The notes beneath the pieces are model-generated. The model saw only the letters and a list, made by a program, of their open reading frames with translations. It made no database searches and was not told the DNA's origin. Of a stretch of 58,724 nt of DNA, positions 7,376 through 16,024 are shown piece after piece; position 1 is the stretch's first letter, and the number at the start of each line of letters is the position of its first letter. Position numbers and translations under genes: made by a program. Origin of the DNA: Herbaspirillum frisingense (GTDB taxonomy: Bacteria; Pseudomonadota; Gammaproteobacteria; Burkholderiales; Burkholderiaceae_D); NCBI GenBank assembly GCA_009914615.1, contig WNDX01000008.1, forward strand, positions 1-58,724. Reading direction: 5' to 3'.

Positions 7376-8473
7376 ATGACTACTCAGAGCACCACCAGCG
7401 CGCCCGCGCAGCCGGCCGGGACCGCCCCCGCCGTCAGGAAGAAAACCGGTCTGCTGAAATACGCGATCCTCGTCATCGTCGCCGTGGCGGCCATCGCCTG
7501 GCTAGCCCATTGGCTGACCGTCGGCCGCTATATCGAAAGCACCGACGACGCCTACGTCGGCGGCGACATCACCGTGATCGCCCCCAAGGTCGCCGGCAAT
7601 ATCGAGACCGTGCTGGTCAAGGACAACCAGGCCGTGCATGCCGGCGAATTGCTGGTGAAACTGGATGATCGCGATTACCAGGCCGCGCTGGCCAAGGCCC
7701 GGGCTGCGGTAGCGGCGCAGGAAGCCGCGTTGGCCAATCTGGAGGCCGAACGCCGCCTGCAGGAATCGGTGATCGATCAGGGTCGCGCCGGCGTCAGCGC
7801 CACTGCCGCCGAAACTGCCCGCGCCCGCGATGACCAGGCGCGCTATCAGAGTCTGTCGGCCAAGTCCGCCGTCTCGCTGCAAAGCGCGCAAAAGGCCGAC
7901 GCCGATTACAAGCAGGCGCAGGCCAACGGCCAGAAGGCGCAAGCCGCGCTGAACGCCGCGCAACGCCAGCTGGACGTGATCGCCACGCAGAAGCAGCGCG
8001 TGCAGGCCGCCTTGCAGCAGGCGCAGGCGGAAAAAAACCTGGCCGAGTTGAACCTGGCCTATACCGAACTGCGCGCCCCGGTGGACGGCGTCATCGGCAA
8101 TCGGCGCGCGCGCGTCGGCGCTTACGCCACCATTGGCGCGCAACTGCTGTCGGTGGTGCCGGCGCAAGGCCTGTGGGTGGATGCCAACTTCAAGGAAAGC
8201 CAGATCGCCCACCTGAAGGAAGGCCAGACCGTCATCATCAAGGCCGACGTATTGCCGGGCGAAGAATTCCGCGGCCACGTGCTGAGTCTGGCGCCGGCCA
8301 CCGGCGCACAGTTCAGCGTGCTACCGGCGGAGAACGCCACCGGCAACTTCACCAAGATCGTCCAGCGCGTGCCGGTGCGCGTGGCGCTTGACGGCGAAGC
8401 CGCGCGCCTGGGCAAGCTGCGCCCGGGCCTGTCGGTGACGGCCGAAGTGGATCAGCGCAACGGCCGGAGCTGA
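7376..8473 (+). CDS. HlyD/EmrA family membrane-fusion (adaptor) protein
   Basis: A 365-residue periplasmic adaptor of the EmrA type. One N-terminal membrane helix (about residues 25-44, YAILVIVAVAAIAWLAHWL) is followed by a biotinyl-lipoyl-like half motif (GNIETVLVKDNQAVHAGELLVKLD), a long Gln/Ala-rich coiled-coil hairpin, the second lipoyl half (LAYTELRAPVDGVIGN) and a beta-barrel domain (WVDANFKESQIAHLKEGQ). It links the inner-membrane MFS permease encoded 2 bp downstream to an outer-membrane factor. The ATG at 7376 was chosen because the extra 30 upstream residues are not adaptor-like. Confidence 0.9.
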   Translation: MTTQSTTSAPAQPAGTAPAVRKKTGLLKYAILVIVAVAAIAWLAHWLTVGRYIESTDDAYVGGDITVIAPKVAGNIETVLVKDNQAVHAGELLVKLDDRDYQAALAKARAAVAAQEAALANLEAERRLQESVIDQGRAGVSATAAETARARDDQARYQSLSAKSAVSLQSAQKADADYKQAQANGQKAQAALNAAQRQLDVIATQKQRVQAALQQAQAEKNLAELNLAYTELRAPVDGVIGNRRARVGAYATIGAQLLSVVPAQGLWVDANFKESQIAHLKEGQTVIIKADVLPGEEFRGHVLSLAPATGAQFSVLPAENATGNFTKIVQRVPVRVALDGEAARLGKLRPGLSVTAEVDQRNGRS

Positions 8474-8475
8474 TC

Positions 8476-10098
8476 ATGACGGCCGCCACCGCCACTGCCG
8501 CTGGGTCGCTGGCGCCAAGGCCCGCGCCCGTCGCCATCACGGGGCCGGGCGAACTCACCACGCGCCAGCGCGTGTTCGCCTTCGCCACCATGTGCGTGGG
8601 CATGTTCATCGCGCTGCTCGACATCCAGATCGTCTCGGCCTCGCTGGCTGACATCGGCGGCGGACTGTCGGCGGGCGCCGACGAGACGGCCTGGGTGCAG
8701 TCCAGTTATCTGATCGCGGAGATCATTGTCATCCCGCTGTCGGGCTGGCTGGCGCGCGTGATGTCCACGCGCTGGCTGTTCTCCGCCTCGGCGGTCGGCT
8801 TCACCGCCGCCAGCCTGCTATGCGGCCTGGCCTGGGATATCAACAGCATGATCGCCTTCCGCGCCATCCAGGGTTTCCTGGGCGGATCGATGATCCCGAT
8901 GGTGTTCACCTCGGCCTTCTTCTACTTCCAGGGCAACCAGCGCGTGCTGGCGGCCGCCACGGTCGGTGCGCTGGCGTCGCTGGCGCCCACCATGGGGCCG
9001 ACCATCGGCGGCTGGATCACCAGCAATTATTCCTGGCACTGGCTGTTCTTCATCAATCTCGCGCCGGGCGCCTTCGTCGCCATCGTGGTGCCGATGATGG
9101 TGAAGATCGACAAGCCTGATCTGTCGCTGCTGCGCGGCGCGGATTACGTCGGGATGATCCTGCTGGCGCTCTCGCTGGGTTGCCTGGAATACGCACTGGA
9201 AGAAGGTCCGCGCTACGGCTGGATGGGCGACGACGTGATCCGCGCCACCGCCTGGGTATCGGCCATCACCGGCATCGCCTTCGTCTGGCGCAGCCTGACC
9301 TATGCGCATCCGGTGGTCGATCTGCGCGCGTTGAAGAAACTCAATTTTGCGCTGGGCTGTTTCTTTTCCTTCGTCACCGGCATCGGCCTGTTCTCGACGA
9401 TCTACCTGACGCCGGTATTCCTGGCGCGGGTGCGCGGTTTCTCGGCACTGGACATCGGCCTGGCTATCTTTTCCACAGGCATCTTCCAGATCATGGCCAT
9501 CCCCTTCTATACGATGGTGGCGCGCAAGATCGACCTGCGCTGGTTGATGATGTTCGGGTTGGCCTGCTTCACGCTGTCGATGTGGCAATTCACGCCGATC
9601 ACGCATGACTGGGGCTGGCGCGAGCTGCTGTTGCCGCAGGCGTTGCGCGGCTTCTCGCAGCAGTTTGCGGTGGCGCCGGTGGTGACGCTGACCCTGGGTT
9701 CGATTCCGCCGGAACGGCTGAAGCTGGCCTCCGGCCTGTTCAACCTGATGCGCAACCTGGGCGGCGCGATCGGCATCGCGGTGTGCGGCACCATCCTGAA
9801 CGACCGCACCAACCTGCATTTCCTGCGCATGGCGGAGCATCTGAACGCCGGCAATGAAGCGATGCAAGACATGTTGCGCAACGGCGCCGGTAACCTGCTG
9901 GCCGCCGGCATCGACATGGGCGCCAACAGCGCCGGCGCGCTGCGCAACCTGGCGCGGCTGACCATGCGCGAAGCGCAGACCCAGGCCTGCGCCGATGCCT
10001 TCTTCGTCATCATGCTGTGCCTGCTGGTCGCCACCCTGATGGTGCCGCTGATGCGCAAGGTGGAAGCGCCCAAGGCGCCGCCGCCGGACGCGCACTGA
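8476..10098 (+). CDS. DHA2-family MFS multidrug permease (EmrB/QacA type)
   Basis: A 540-residue inner-membrane protein with about 14 predicted helices, beginning after a short Pro/Ala-rich tail. The first transmembrane segment holds the DHA2 motif LLDIQIVSASLADIGGGL, with WVQSSYLIAEIIVIPLSGWLARV as motif A and PTMGPTIGGWI as motif C. These proton antiporters export hydrophobic drugs, uncouplers or fatty-acid-like compounds. Its ATG follows the adaptor stop by 2 bp, so the two are co-translated. With the divergent lipoprotein at 5619-7151 it forms an EmrAB-TolC type pump. Operators at 7228-7276 suggest induction by whatever the HxlR protein senses. Confidence 0.92.
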   Translation: MTAATATAAGSLAPRPAPVAITGPGELTTRQRVFAFATMCVGMFIALLDIQIVSASLADIGGGLSAGADETAWVQSSYLIAEIIVIPLSGWLARVMSTRWLFSASAVGFTAASLLCGLAWDINSMIAFRAIQGFLGGSMIPMVFTSAFFYFQGNQRVLAAATVGALASLAPTMGPTIGGWITSNYSWHWLFFINLAPGAFVAIVVPMMVKIDKPDLSLLRGADYVGMILLALSLGCLEYALEEGPRYGWMGDDVIRATAWVSAITGIAFVWRSLTYAHPVVDLRALKKLNFALGCFFSFVTGIGLFSTIYLTPVFLARVRGFSALDIGLAIFSTGIFQIMAIPFYTMVARKIDLRWLMMFGLACFTLSMWQFTPITHDWGWRELLLPQALRGFSQQFAVAPVVTLTLGSIPPERLKLASGLFNLMRNLGGAIGIAVCGTILNDRTNLHFLRMAEHLNAGNEAMQDMLRNGAGNLLAAGIDMGANSAGALRNLARLTMREAQTQACADAFFVIMLCLLVATLMVPLMRKVEAPKAPPPDAH

Positions 10099-10125
10099 CA
10101 CGCGCCGGTCATCGCGCTGACACGC

Positions 10126-10156
10126 AAACGGGATGGCCAAGGCCATCCCGTTTTGC
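10126..10156. terminator. Bidirectional intrinsic terminator
   Basis: AAACGGGATGGCC (10126-10138) pairs perfectly with GGCCATCCCGTTT (10141-10153) and is followed by a further T; the A run on the other side serves the minus strand. It separates the convergent MFS permease and thiolase genes. Confidence 0.85.
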
Positions 10157-10180
10157 TGGTTCTATCTGAACGCGAAGGTC

Positions 10181-11365
10181 TTACGCCAGCGCCTCCAGAC
10201 ACAAGGCAATCCCTTGCCCGCCGCCGATGCACAGCGACACCACGGCGCGCTTGCCGCCGGTGCGGCGCAGCGCATGGGCCGCCTTAGTGATCAGCACCGC
10301 GCCCGTGGCGCCGATGGGATGGCCGTGGGCAATGGCGCCGCCGTCGATGTTGTAGCGCGCATCGTCGATCTTCAGTTCGGCCTGCACGGCCAGCGCGATG
10401 GCGGCAAAGGCTTCGTTGACTTCGAAGCGATCGACCGAGTGGATGTCCCAGCCGGCGCGCTCCAGGGCGGTGCGGATGGCGGGAATCGGACCGAGGCCGA
10501 AGAAGCCGGGTTCCACCCCGGCCACCGCCACGCCGCGGATGGCCACCATCGCATCCAGTCCGAGCCGGTCGGCGGTGCCGCGCGTGCTGACGAACATCGC
10601 CGCCGCGCCCGCGTTCACGCCCGGCGCATTGCCGGCGGTGATACTGCCCTCGGGGCGGAAGGCCGGCTTCAGGCGCGCCAGCGTTTCCACCGTGGTGTCG
10701 GGCCGTACCGATTCATCGCGCGCGAAGGAGACCTCGCCCTTCTTGCTCTTGAGCAGCAGCGGTGCGATCTCGCCATCGAAGTGGCCGGCTGCCTGGGCCG
10801 CCGCGAAGCGTTGCTGGCTGCGCGCTGCGTAGGCATCCTGGTCACCGCGGCTGAGGCCGTACTTCGCAGCCAGGTCTTCGGTATGCCAGCCGGAATGCTT
10901 GCCGGAGAAAGCGTCGTTGAGCCCGTCCAGCAAGATGGCATCGAGCACCGGCGCGTCACCCATGCGCGAACCGGCGCGCAGGGTGGGCAACAGGTAGGGC
11001 GCGCGTTCCATGTTTTCCATGCCGCCCGCCACCACCAGCGAGGCCAGGCCGGCGCGAATGTCGGCGAAGGCATTGAGCACCGCTTGCGCGCCCGAGCCGC
11101 ACACGCGGTTCACCGTCAGCGCCGGTACCCCGACCGCCAGGCCGCCGTGGATGGCCGCCTGGCGCGCCGGGTTCATGGCGTTGCCGGCTTGTATCACGTT
11201 GCCCAGTACCACGTTATCGACGTGGGCAGCCGCGGCGCCGCCGCGTTCCAGCAGGGATTTGACCGCATGCGCGCCCAGCGCGGTGGCCGGCGTGTCTTTC
11301 AGGCTGCCGCCGAAGGCGCCGATGGCGGTGCGCACCGGCGAGCTGATGACGATGTCCTGTTCCAT
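10181..11365 (-). CDS. Thiolase (acetyl-CoA acetyltransferase family)
   Basis: A 394-residue full-length thiolase with all catalytic motifs: the acyl-accepting Cys89 in NRVCGSGAQA, the NEAFA loop, HGHPIGATGA with the catalytic His, and the C-terminal CIGGGQG with Cys379. Biosynthetic acetoacetyl-CoA thiolases and degradative 3-ketoacyl-CoA thiolases share these, so direction is uncertain; the length and VRTAIGAFGG start match the acetyl-CoA acetyltransferase group. It is monocistronic. Its promoter region carries a perfect version of the 17-bp palindrome found in front of the HxlR operon, so it may belong to the same regulon. Confidence 0.9.
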   Translation of the reverse strand: MEQDIVISSPVRTAIGAFGGSLKDTPATALGAHAVKSLLERGGAAAAHVDNVVLGNVIQAGNAMNPARQAAIHGGLAVGVPALTVNRVCGSGAQAVLNAFADIRAGLASLVVAGGMENMERAPYLLPTLRAGSRMGDAPVLDAILLDGLNDAFSGKHSGWHTEDLAAKYGLSRGDQDAYAARSQQRFAAAQAAGHFDGEIAPLLLKSKKGEVSFARDESVRPDTTVETLARLKPAFRPEGSITAGNAPGVNAGAAAMFVSTRGTADRLGLDAMVAIRGVAVAGVEPGFFGLGPIPAIRTALERAGWDIHSVDRFEVNEAFAAIALAVQAELKIDDARYNIDGGAIAHGHPIGATGAVLITKAAHALRRTGGKRAVVSLCIGGGQGIALCLEALA

Positions 11366-11431
11366 GATGATCCTTTCGTTGAAGTCGCCGCCGCGGCGGC
11401 GTGGAGCTTGCCACGCCAGCTTAGGCAGTTA

Positions 11432-11448
11432 ACTTGCGTAATGCAAGT
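11432..11448. promoter_or_regulatory. HxlR-type operator upstream of the thiolase gene
   Basis: ACTTGCGTAATGCAAGT is a symmetric ACTT-N9-AAGT site inside the perfect 21-bp palindrome TAACTTGC-GTAAT-GCAAGTTA (11430-11450), 65-85 bp upstream of the thiolase start. It matches the sites at 2852 and 7228 closely (shared ATAATGC-like centre). A weak minus-strand -10 (TACTAA) overlaps its upstream edge. Confidence 0.65.
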
Positions 11449-11501
11449 TAGTATTTCTACTGCATCGGGATCACGAACATCACCGCGCGCACGGCCTCGT
11501 T

Positions 11502-11969
11502 TCAGCGCAACCGTTGCGCCAGCCAACGATCCATCGACCACGCGCCGCCGCCGCGCACGGCGAAGAACAGCGCCAGCAAAAGCATCAATACCGGGTACTC
11601 GATGCCGCGGTCTATCCAGGGCCAGGTCGGCCCCAGGATGTAGCTGATCGCTGCCATCTGCAACGCCATCAGCGCTGCCACCGGGCGCGCCAGCAATCCG
11701 GCCGCCAGCATCAGCCCGCCGCCACCTTCCAGCAGTGCCACCAGCAAGCCCAGCAGTGGCGCCGCCGGCAAGTGCAGCACGCTGTCGATGAGCTTGATGG
11801 AGGCGGCCATCGGATCGACCATGGAACCGTGCGACGCCCCCATCAACTTGGGCAGGCCATGGGTCACCATGATCAGGCCGAAGCCGATGCGCAGCAGCGC
11901 CGCGGCGCCCGCTTCCAGCCGCGGCGAGTGGCCCGCCAGGACGGCCGCCAGCGCGGCGCGCTCAGACAT
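11502..11969 (-). CDS. DoxX family membrane protein
   Basis: A 155-residue protein with four predicted membrane helices and the DoxX pattern: LLRIGFGLIMVTHGLPKLMG in the first helix and PLLGLLVALLEGGGGLMLAAGLLARPVAALMALQMA in the middle. The start codon overlaps the end of the upstream SDR gene (ATGTCTGA: start 11969, SDR stop 11962-11964), giving a tightly coupled pair; a second ATG at 11978 is also possible. DoxX-like proteins are poorly defined and are often linked to redox or oxidative-stress genes; the SDR partner and the divergent LysR suggest one small regulated unit. Confidence 0.82.
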   Translation of the reverse strand: MSERAALAAVLAGHSPRLEAGAAALLRIGFGLIMVTHGLPKLMGASHGSMVDPMAASIKLIDSVLHLPAAPLLGLLVALLEGGGGLMLAAGLLARPVAALMALQMAAISYILGPTWPWIDRGIEYPVLMLLLALFFAVRGGGAWSMDRWLAQRLR

Positions 11970-12699
11970 AGCCGCCATTGGCGCGCAGCACCTGCGAGTT
12001 GACCCAGGCGCCGTCCGGGCCGGCCAGGAAGGACACCACGCGCGCGATATCTTCCGGCTCGCCCAGGCGCTCCAGCGGCGCCAGCTTGCGCAGGTGCTCG
12101 ACCTGGGCGTCGCTCTTGCCGTTGAAGAACAGCTCGGTCGCCACCGGTCCCGGCGCCACCGCATTGACGGTGATCTGGCGTCCGCGCAGCTCGGCCGCGG
12201 TGATCTTGACCAGCGCTTCGACGCCGGCCTTGGAGGCGACGTACGGGCCATAGGTCGGGAAGGCCATGCCCAGCACCGAGGTCGAGACCGCGATGATGCG
12301 GCCGCCCGTCTCCAGTTGCGCCTTGGCCTGGGCCAGCACGTTGAAGGTGCCGCGCAGGTTGACGGCGATGGTCTTGTCGAAGACCGCCAGCGAGTCGGTC
12401 GCGATGGGCGCGTTGACCATCACGCCGGCGCTGTTGACCACCACATCGATGCGTCCGAACGCCTTTTTCGCGCCCTCGAACATGCGCGCCACGTCTTCGG
12501 GCTCGGCCACGTCGCCGCGGATCGCTTCGGCGGTGCCGCCGGCGCGGCGGATCTCGGCCACCAGTTCTTCGGCCTGCTGATGATTGCTGGCGTAATTGAC
12601 AACAATGGCGAAGCCGTCTTCGGCCAGGCGCAGGGCGATGGCGCGTCCGATGCCGCGCGATGCGCCTGTCACGATGGCGCTTTTTCGTATATCGTTCAT
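11962..12699 (-). CDS. SDR family oxidoreductase (FabG-like)
   Basis: A 245-residue classical SDR. It has the NADP-binding TGASRGIGRA (11-20), VVNSAGV (88-94, with Ser in place of the second Asn of NNAG), VSTSVLG and the YVASK active site with Tyr153 and Lys157, then the FabG-like VNAVAPGPVATELF loop. It may be a 3-ketoacyl reductase paralogue or a reductase of small ketones or aldehydes. It starts a two-gene unit with DoxX, divergent from the LysR gene at 12835, which is its probable regulator. Confidence 0.9.
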   Translation of the reverse strand: MNDIRKSAIVTGASRGIGRAIALRLAEDGFAIVVNYASNHQQAEELVAEIRRAGGTAEAIRGDVAEPEDVARMFEGAKKAFGRIDVVVNSAGVMVNAPIATDSLAVFDKTIAVNLRGTFNVLAQAKAQLETGGRIIAVSTSVLGMAFPTYGPYVASKAGVEALVKITAAELRGRQITVNAVAPGPVATELFFNGKSDAQVEHLRKLAPLERLGEPEDIARVVSFLAGPDGAWVNSQVLRANGGYV

Positions 12700-12834
12700 G
12701 GCAGTTTCCTTTCGTTCCGTTTAGGTTTGCCGCAGCGCGAAGCGAGCGGCGACAGGGAAATTATCGGATCCGGAAGGTCCCGGCGGAAGGCCGGGCATGG
12801 CCAAAACAGTATTCAACCAGGCACAACAATCCTC

Positions 12835-13749
12835 ATGGACAGACTGGAGTCATACCGGCTATTCACGCTGATCGTCAATCTTGGCAGCTTCACCAAGGCG
12901 GCCGGGATCCTGAACATTCCGCGCGCCTCCGCCACGCATGTGATGAAGGCGCTGGAAGAACGGCTCGGCACGCGCCTCTTGGAGCGCACCACGCGCAACG
13001 TGCAGCCCACGCCGGACGGCCGCAAGTTCTACGAGCGCTGTTGCCGCATCCTGGCCGAGGTGGAAGACGCGGAAGCCGCCATGGACAGCAGCGCCGCCGC
13101 GCTGGCCGGCTCCCTGCGCATCGGCCTGCACGGCACGCACGCGCGCCTGGTGATCCTGCCGCGGCTGGCGCAATTCCATGCGCGTCATCCCAACATCGAG
13201 GTCAACATCAGCGCCGGCGACCGGCTGGTGGATCTGGTGGGGGAGGGCATCGATTGCGTCGTGCGCATCGGCGTGCCACGCGATTCGTCGCTGGTGGCGC
13301 GTCCGCTGGCGGTGGTCAGCGACATCGTCGCCGCCAGTCCAGCCTACCTGGAACGCTTCGGCACGCCGAAGCGGCTGGAGGACCTGGAGCATCACCTGTC
13401 GGTCGGCTTCTTCTCGCGCAACCACGACATCCGTTATCCCTTCGTTTTCGCCGAAGGCAATCAGACGCGCGAGATCAAGGTGCCGAGCTGGATCGCGGTC
13501 GATACCGCCGATTGCTACAAGGAATGCGCCCTGCAAGGTTTCGGCCTGATCCAGGTGCCGCGCTTCGGCATCGCCGAGTATCTGGAGCGCGGCGAGCTGG
13601 TGCAGGTGCTGTCCAACTTTTCCGCGCCCCGGGTGCCGGTGCTGGCGCTGTATCCCCAGCATAACCAGCAGCCGCCGCGCGTGCGCTTGTTCATCGACTG
13701 GCTGGCGGAGATCTATGCGCAGTATTTCGGCGACGGGCGCCAGACATGA
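12835..13749 (+). CDS. LysR family transcriptional regulator
   Basis: A 304-residue regulator. The N-terminal winged helix (RLESYRLFTLIVNLGSFTKAAGILNIPRASATHVMKALEERLGTRLLERTTRNVQPTPDG, about 2-62) and the two-lobed effector domain from about residue 90 are typical of the CrgA/DmlR-like subgroup. The reading frame extends far upstream, but the ATG at 12835 is the natural start. It diverges from the SDR-doxX pair (135-bp gap) and probably controls it. Its stop overlaps the start of the cytochrome c gene (ATGA at 13746), so the two are co-translated. Confidence 0.9.
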   Translation: MDRLESYRLFTLIVNLGSFTKAAGILNIPRASATHVMKALEERLGTRLLERTTRNVQPTPDGRKFYERCCRILAEVEDAEAAMDSSAAALAGSLRIGLHGTHARLVILPRLAQFHARHPNIEVNISAGDRLVDLVGEGIDCVVRIGVPRDSSLVARPLAVVSDIVAASPAYLERFGTPKRLEDLEHHLSVGFFSRNHDIRYPFVFAEGNQTREIKVPSWIAVDTADCYKECALQGFGLIQVPRFGIAEYLERGELVQVLSNFSAPRVPVLALYPQHNQQPPRVRLFIDWLAEIYAQYFGDGRQT

Positions 13750-14129
13750 CGATGAAACGATCATTCCTCTCGGCGCTGGTCGCTCCACTTTTCTTGTTTG
13801 GCGCGGCATCGTCATGGGCGGCAGGGGATGTGGCGGCCGGCCGCGCGGCCTTTGCCAAGTGCGCCAGTTGCCACCAGGTCGGTCCCTCGGCGCGCGGTGG
13901 CTTCGGGCCGCAGTTGAGCGGCGTGATCGGGCGTAAGGCCGGTTCGACCACCGATTTCAAGTATTCGCCGGCCATGGCCGGTGCGGGTTTCGTGTGGACC
14001 GAAGACAAGCTGCGCGCCTTTCTCAAGGCGCCCGGCGACGTGGTGCCGGGCAACAAGATGCGTTTCTGGGGTATCGGCAGCGACCGCCAGATCGACAACA
14101 TCCTGGCCTATCTGCGAACTTTCAAGTAG
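13746..14129 (+). CDS. Class I cytochrome c, periplasmic
   Basis: A 127-residue protein with a Sec signal peptide (about 1-26, ending SSWAAG) and one haem c site CASCH (Cys39, Cys42, His43). The distal Met ligand is probably in NKMRFWG, and the LSGVIGRKAG and YSPAM segments match mitochondrial-type cytochromes c2/c550. It would carry single electrons in the periplasm. The start overlaps the LysR stop by 4 bp; an alternative ATG lies 6 bp further in. Coupling of a cytochrome to a regulator is unusual, and its redox partner is not evident here. Confidence 0.9.
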   Translation: MTMKRSFLSALVAPLFLFGAASSWAAGDVAAGRAAFAKCASCHQVGPSARGGFGPQLSGVIGRKAGSTTDFKYSPAMAGAGFVWTEDKLRAFLKAPGDVVPGNKMRFWGIGSDRQIDNILAYLRTFK

Positions 14130-14201
14130 CGGCGCCGGTCTGTAAGCGCGAGGGTGCACGCGCCCCGCCGTGACAGAACGACAACAATAACCTCCCGCGC
14201 C

Positions 14202-15131
14202 ATGTCCGAGCTGTTCGTCATCACTACCTATTTCAATCCGGTCGGCTATGCCAGCCGGCGTCGCAACTACGACCTGTTCATGACCGGCATGCGCGCCGCG
14301 CGCGTGCCCTGCCTGACCGTGGAATGCGCCTTCGGCGAGGAAGACTTCGACCTGCCGCCCAGCCTGGACGTGATTCAGGTGCGCGCCGGCGCTCTGCTGT
14401 GGCAGAAGGAGCGCCTGCTCAACCTGGCCGCCTCCTGGCTGCCGGACAGTTGTCGCTACGTGGCCTGGATCGACTGCGACATCTTGTTCGACAATCTCGG
14501 CTGGCCCGCCGACCTGGTGCGCGTGCTGCAGTCGCATCGCGTGGCCCAGGTGTTCGAGACCTGCACCCGCCTGAATCGCGACGGCGAGGCCGGGGAGACG
14601 CCCGATGTGTGCCGCTCCTTCGCCTCCGTGGTCACTTCCGATCGCGCCACGCTGGACGCCGGCCGCTATGACCTGCACGGCCACACCGGCTACGGCTGGG
14701 CCATGCATCGCGAGATCTTCGACCAGGTCGGCCTCTATGAATGCGCCATCTCCGGCAGCGCCGATCACTTCATGGCGCATGCCATCTTCGGCGACTATAA
14801 CTTTTGCATCCGCAACGCCTTGAAGCACGACCGTCGCCAGATCGGCCATCTGCGCGAATGGGGTGAACGCTTCCATGCGCTGGTGCGCGGCAGCCTGGGC
14901 GTGACGCCCGGACACGTGCGCCACCTGTGGCACGGCGACGCCATCAACCGCCGCTACTTCCTGCGCATGCACGACATCACCGACCTCGGTTTCGATCCCT
15001 GGACCGACCTTGAGATCCGTCCCGGCCAGCCCATCGAATGGGCAGCCGGCATGGGCAAGACCGGCTTGCGCGATTACTTCGCGCGCTATTTTTCCAGCCG
15101 CATGGAAGACGGCATGGAACTCGCCACATGA
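14202..15131 (+). CDS. Glycosyltransferase-like protein (GT-A fold, DxD motif)
   Basis: A 309-residue protein. It shows VITTYFNP at the N-terminus, an aspartate-rich WIDCDILFDN motif (DxD-like) and the later GYGWAMHREIFDQVGLYE, followed by a SADHFMAH acidic motif, an arrangement like the galactosyltransferase C-terminal acceptor-site motif. No membrane helix is evident. The probable substrates are a nucleotide sugar and an unknown acceptor. The start at 14202 (MSELFVITTYF) is preferred over 14154. Its stop overlaps the start of the coiled-coil protein gene (ATGA), so the two probably work together. Confidence 0.7.
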   Translation: MSELFVITTYFNPVGYASRRRNYDLFMTGMRAARVPCLTVECAFGEEDFDLPPSLDVIQVRAGALLWQKERLLNLAASWLPDSCRYVAWIDCDILFDNLGWPADLVRVLQSHRVAQVFETCTRLNRDGEAGETPDVCRSFASVVTSDRATLDAGRYDLHGHTGYGWAMHREIFDQVGLYECAISGSADHFMAHAIFGDYNFCIRNALKHDRRQIGHLREWGERFHALVRGSLGVTPGHVRHLWHGDAINRRYFLRMHDITDLGFDPWTDLEIRPGQPIEWAAGMGKTGLRDYFARYFSSRMEDGMELAT

Positions 15132-16012
15132 CAACGCGCAAAGCCAAATTCGCCCGCCGCGCCGAGCTGGAATCGGCGCTGACCACCCTCACCGATGCGG
15201 CGACCGTGCTCAATCGCCGCATCGTCACGCTGCGCGCCGCCATCGAAGCGGCCGATCAGCGCCGCCGCCGCTACCGTACCCGGCTGGTGGAAAAGCAGCT
15301 GCTGCCGGCGATCTCGCCCGCGGTCCTGCAACGGCTGGAGCAGGAAGCGCCCAGCTTCGTCGATGGCCTGATCCGCGAGACCTTCGCGCAGCATCAGCGG
15401 CGCATCGCCTGGTTCGCCGGCGAGCCTTACCGCGAGGCGCTGACGCTGATGCGCGTGCGCTTGACGCGCTACATCGACCGCAACCGCTACGGTGAACTGG
15501 ATGCCATCCGCACCGAGCTGGATGGATTGGAGAGCGACAAGCGCGGCCTGCTCGACGGCAGCCGCCAGTTCGACGCCATGATCAAGCACATCAAGCAGGC
15601 GCTGCGGCGCGGCGAGGATTTGTCGGAAGCCCTGTGGGAGCAGTTGCGCGCCCTGCTGGCGCAATTGCCGCGCGTGCAGTCACCGGCGCCGCGCCGCTTG
15701 CGTCGCGCCGACGATGACGACGACAGCACCGCGCTGTTCGCATTCACGCTCTCGGACAGCGGCAACAGCATGCTGCGCGACGTGGGCAGCAACATGGCCG
15801 ACGCCAGCGCCTTCCAGGGCACGTTCGACGGCGGCGGCGCCAGCGGTGATTGGGACAACGGGAAGGACAGCGCCGGCGACACCGGCGGCGCGGATGGCCG
15901 CAGCAGTGACGCCGGCCGCGGCCGCGACGACGGCAGCACGACGATGGCCGCCGCCGCGGGCGCGGGGGCCGTCGCGATCGCTACCGACGACAGCCTGGGC
16001 CTGTTCTCTTGA
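15128..16012 (+). CDS. Hypothetical protein: coiled coil plus Gly/Asp-rich tail
   Basis: A 294-residue protein that I do not recognise. Residues about 8-60 and 125-185 are Leu/Glu/Arg-rich with heptad spacing and probably form coiled coils. After about residue 200 the composition switches abruptly to Gly, Asp and Ser (GGGASGDWDNGKDSAGD and similar), ending in an Ala/Gly stretch and DDSLGLFS. There is no signal peptide or membrane helix. It starts within the stop of the glycosyltransferase-like gene (ATGA overlap) and is followed 12 bp later by a convergent gene. A partner or scaffold of the transferase is only a guess. Confidence 0.6.
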   Translation: MTTRKAKFARRAELESALTTLTDAATVLNRRIVTLRAAIEAADQRRRRYRTRLVEKQLLPAISPAVLQRLEQEAPSFVDGLIRETFAQHQRRIAWFAGEPYREALTLMRVRLTRYIDRNRYGELDAIRTELDGLESDKRGLLDGSRQFDAMIKHIKQALRRGEDLSEALWEQLRALLAQLPRVQSPAPRRLRRADDDDDSTALFAFTLSDSGNSMLRDVGSNMADASAFQGTFDGGGASGDWDNGKDSAGDTGGADGRSSDAGRGRDDGSTTMAAAAGAGAVAIATDDSLGLFS

Positions 16013-16024
16013 GAGGAAAGCGGA

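Noticed and set aside
12765-12772. CGGATCCG palindrome between the SDR and LysR genes as an operator
   Set aside because: Too short and GC-rich to be distinguished from chance in this base composition.
11788-12834. A 349-codon upstream extension of the LysR gene
   Set aside because: It reads antisense through the DoxX and SDR genes; the LysR domain begins naturally at 12835.
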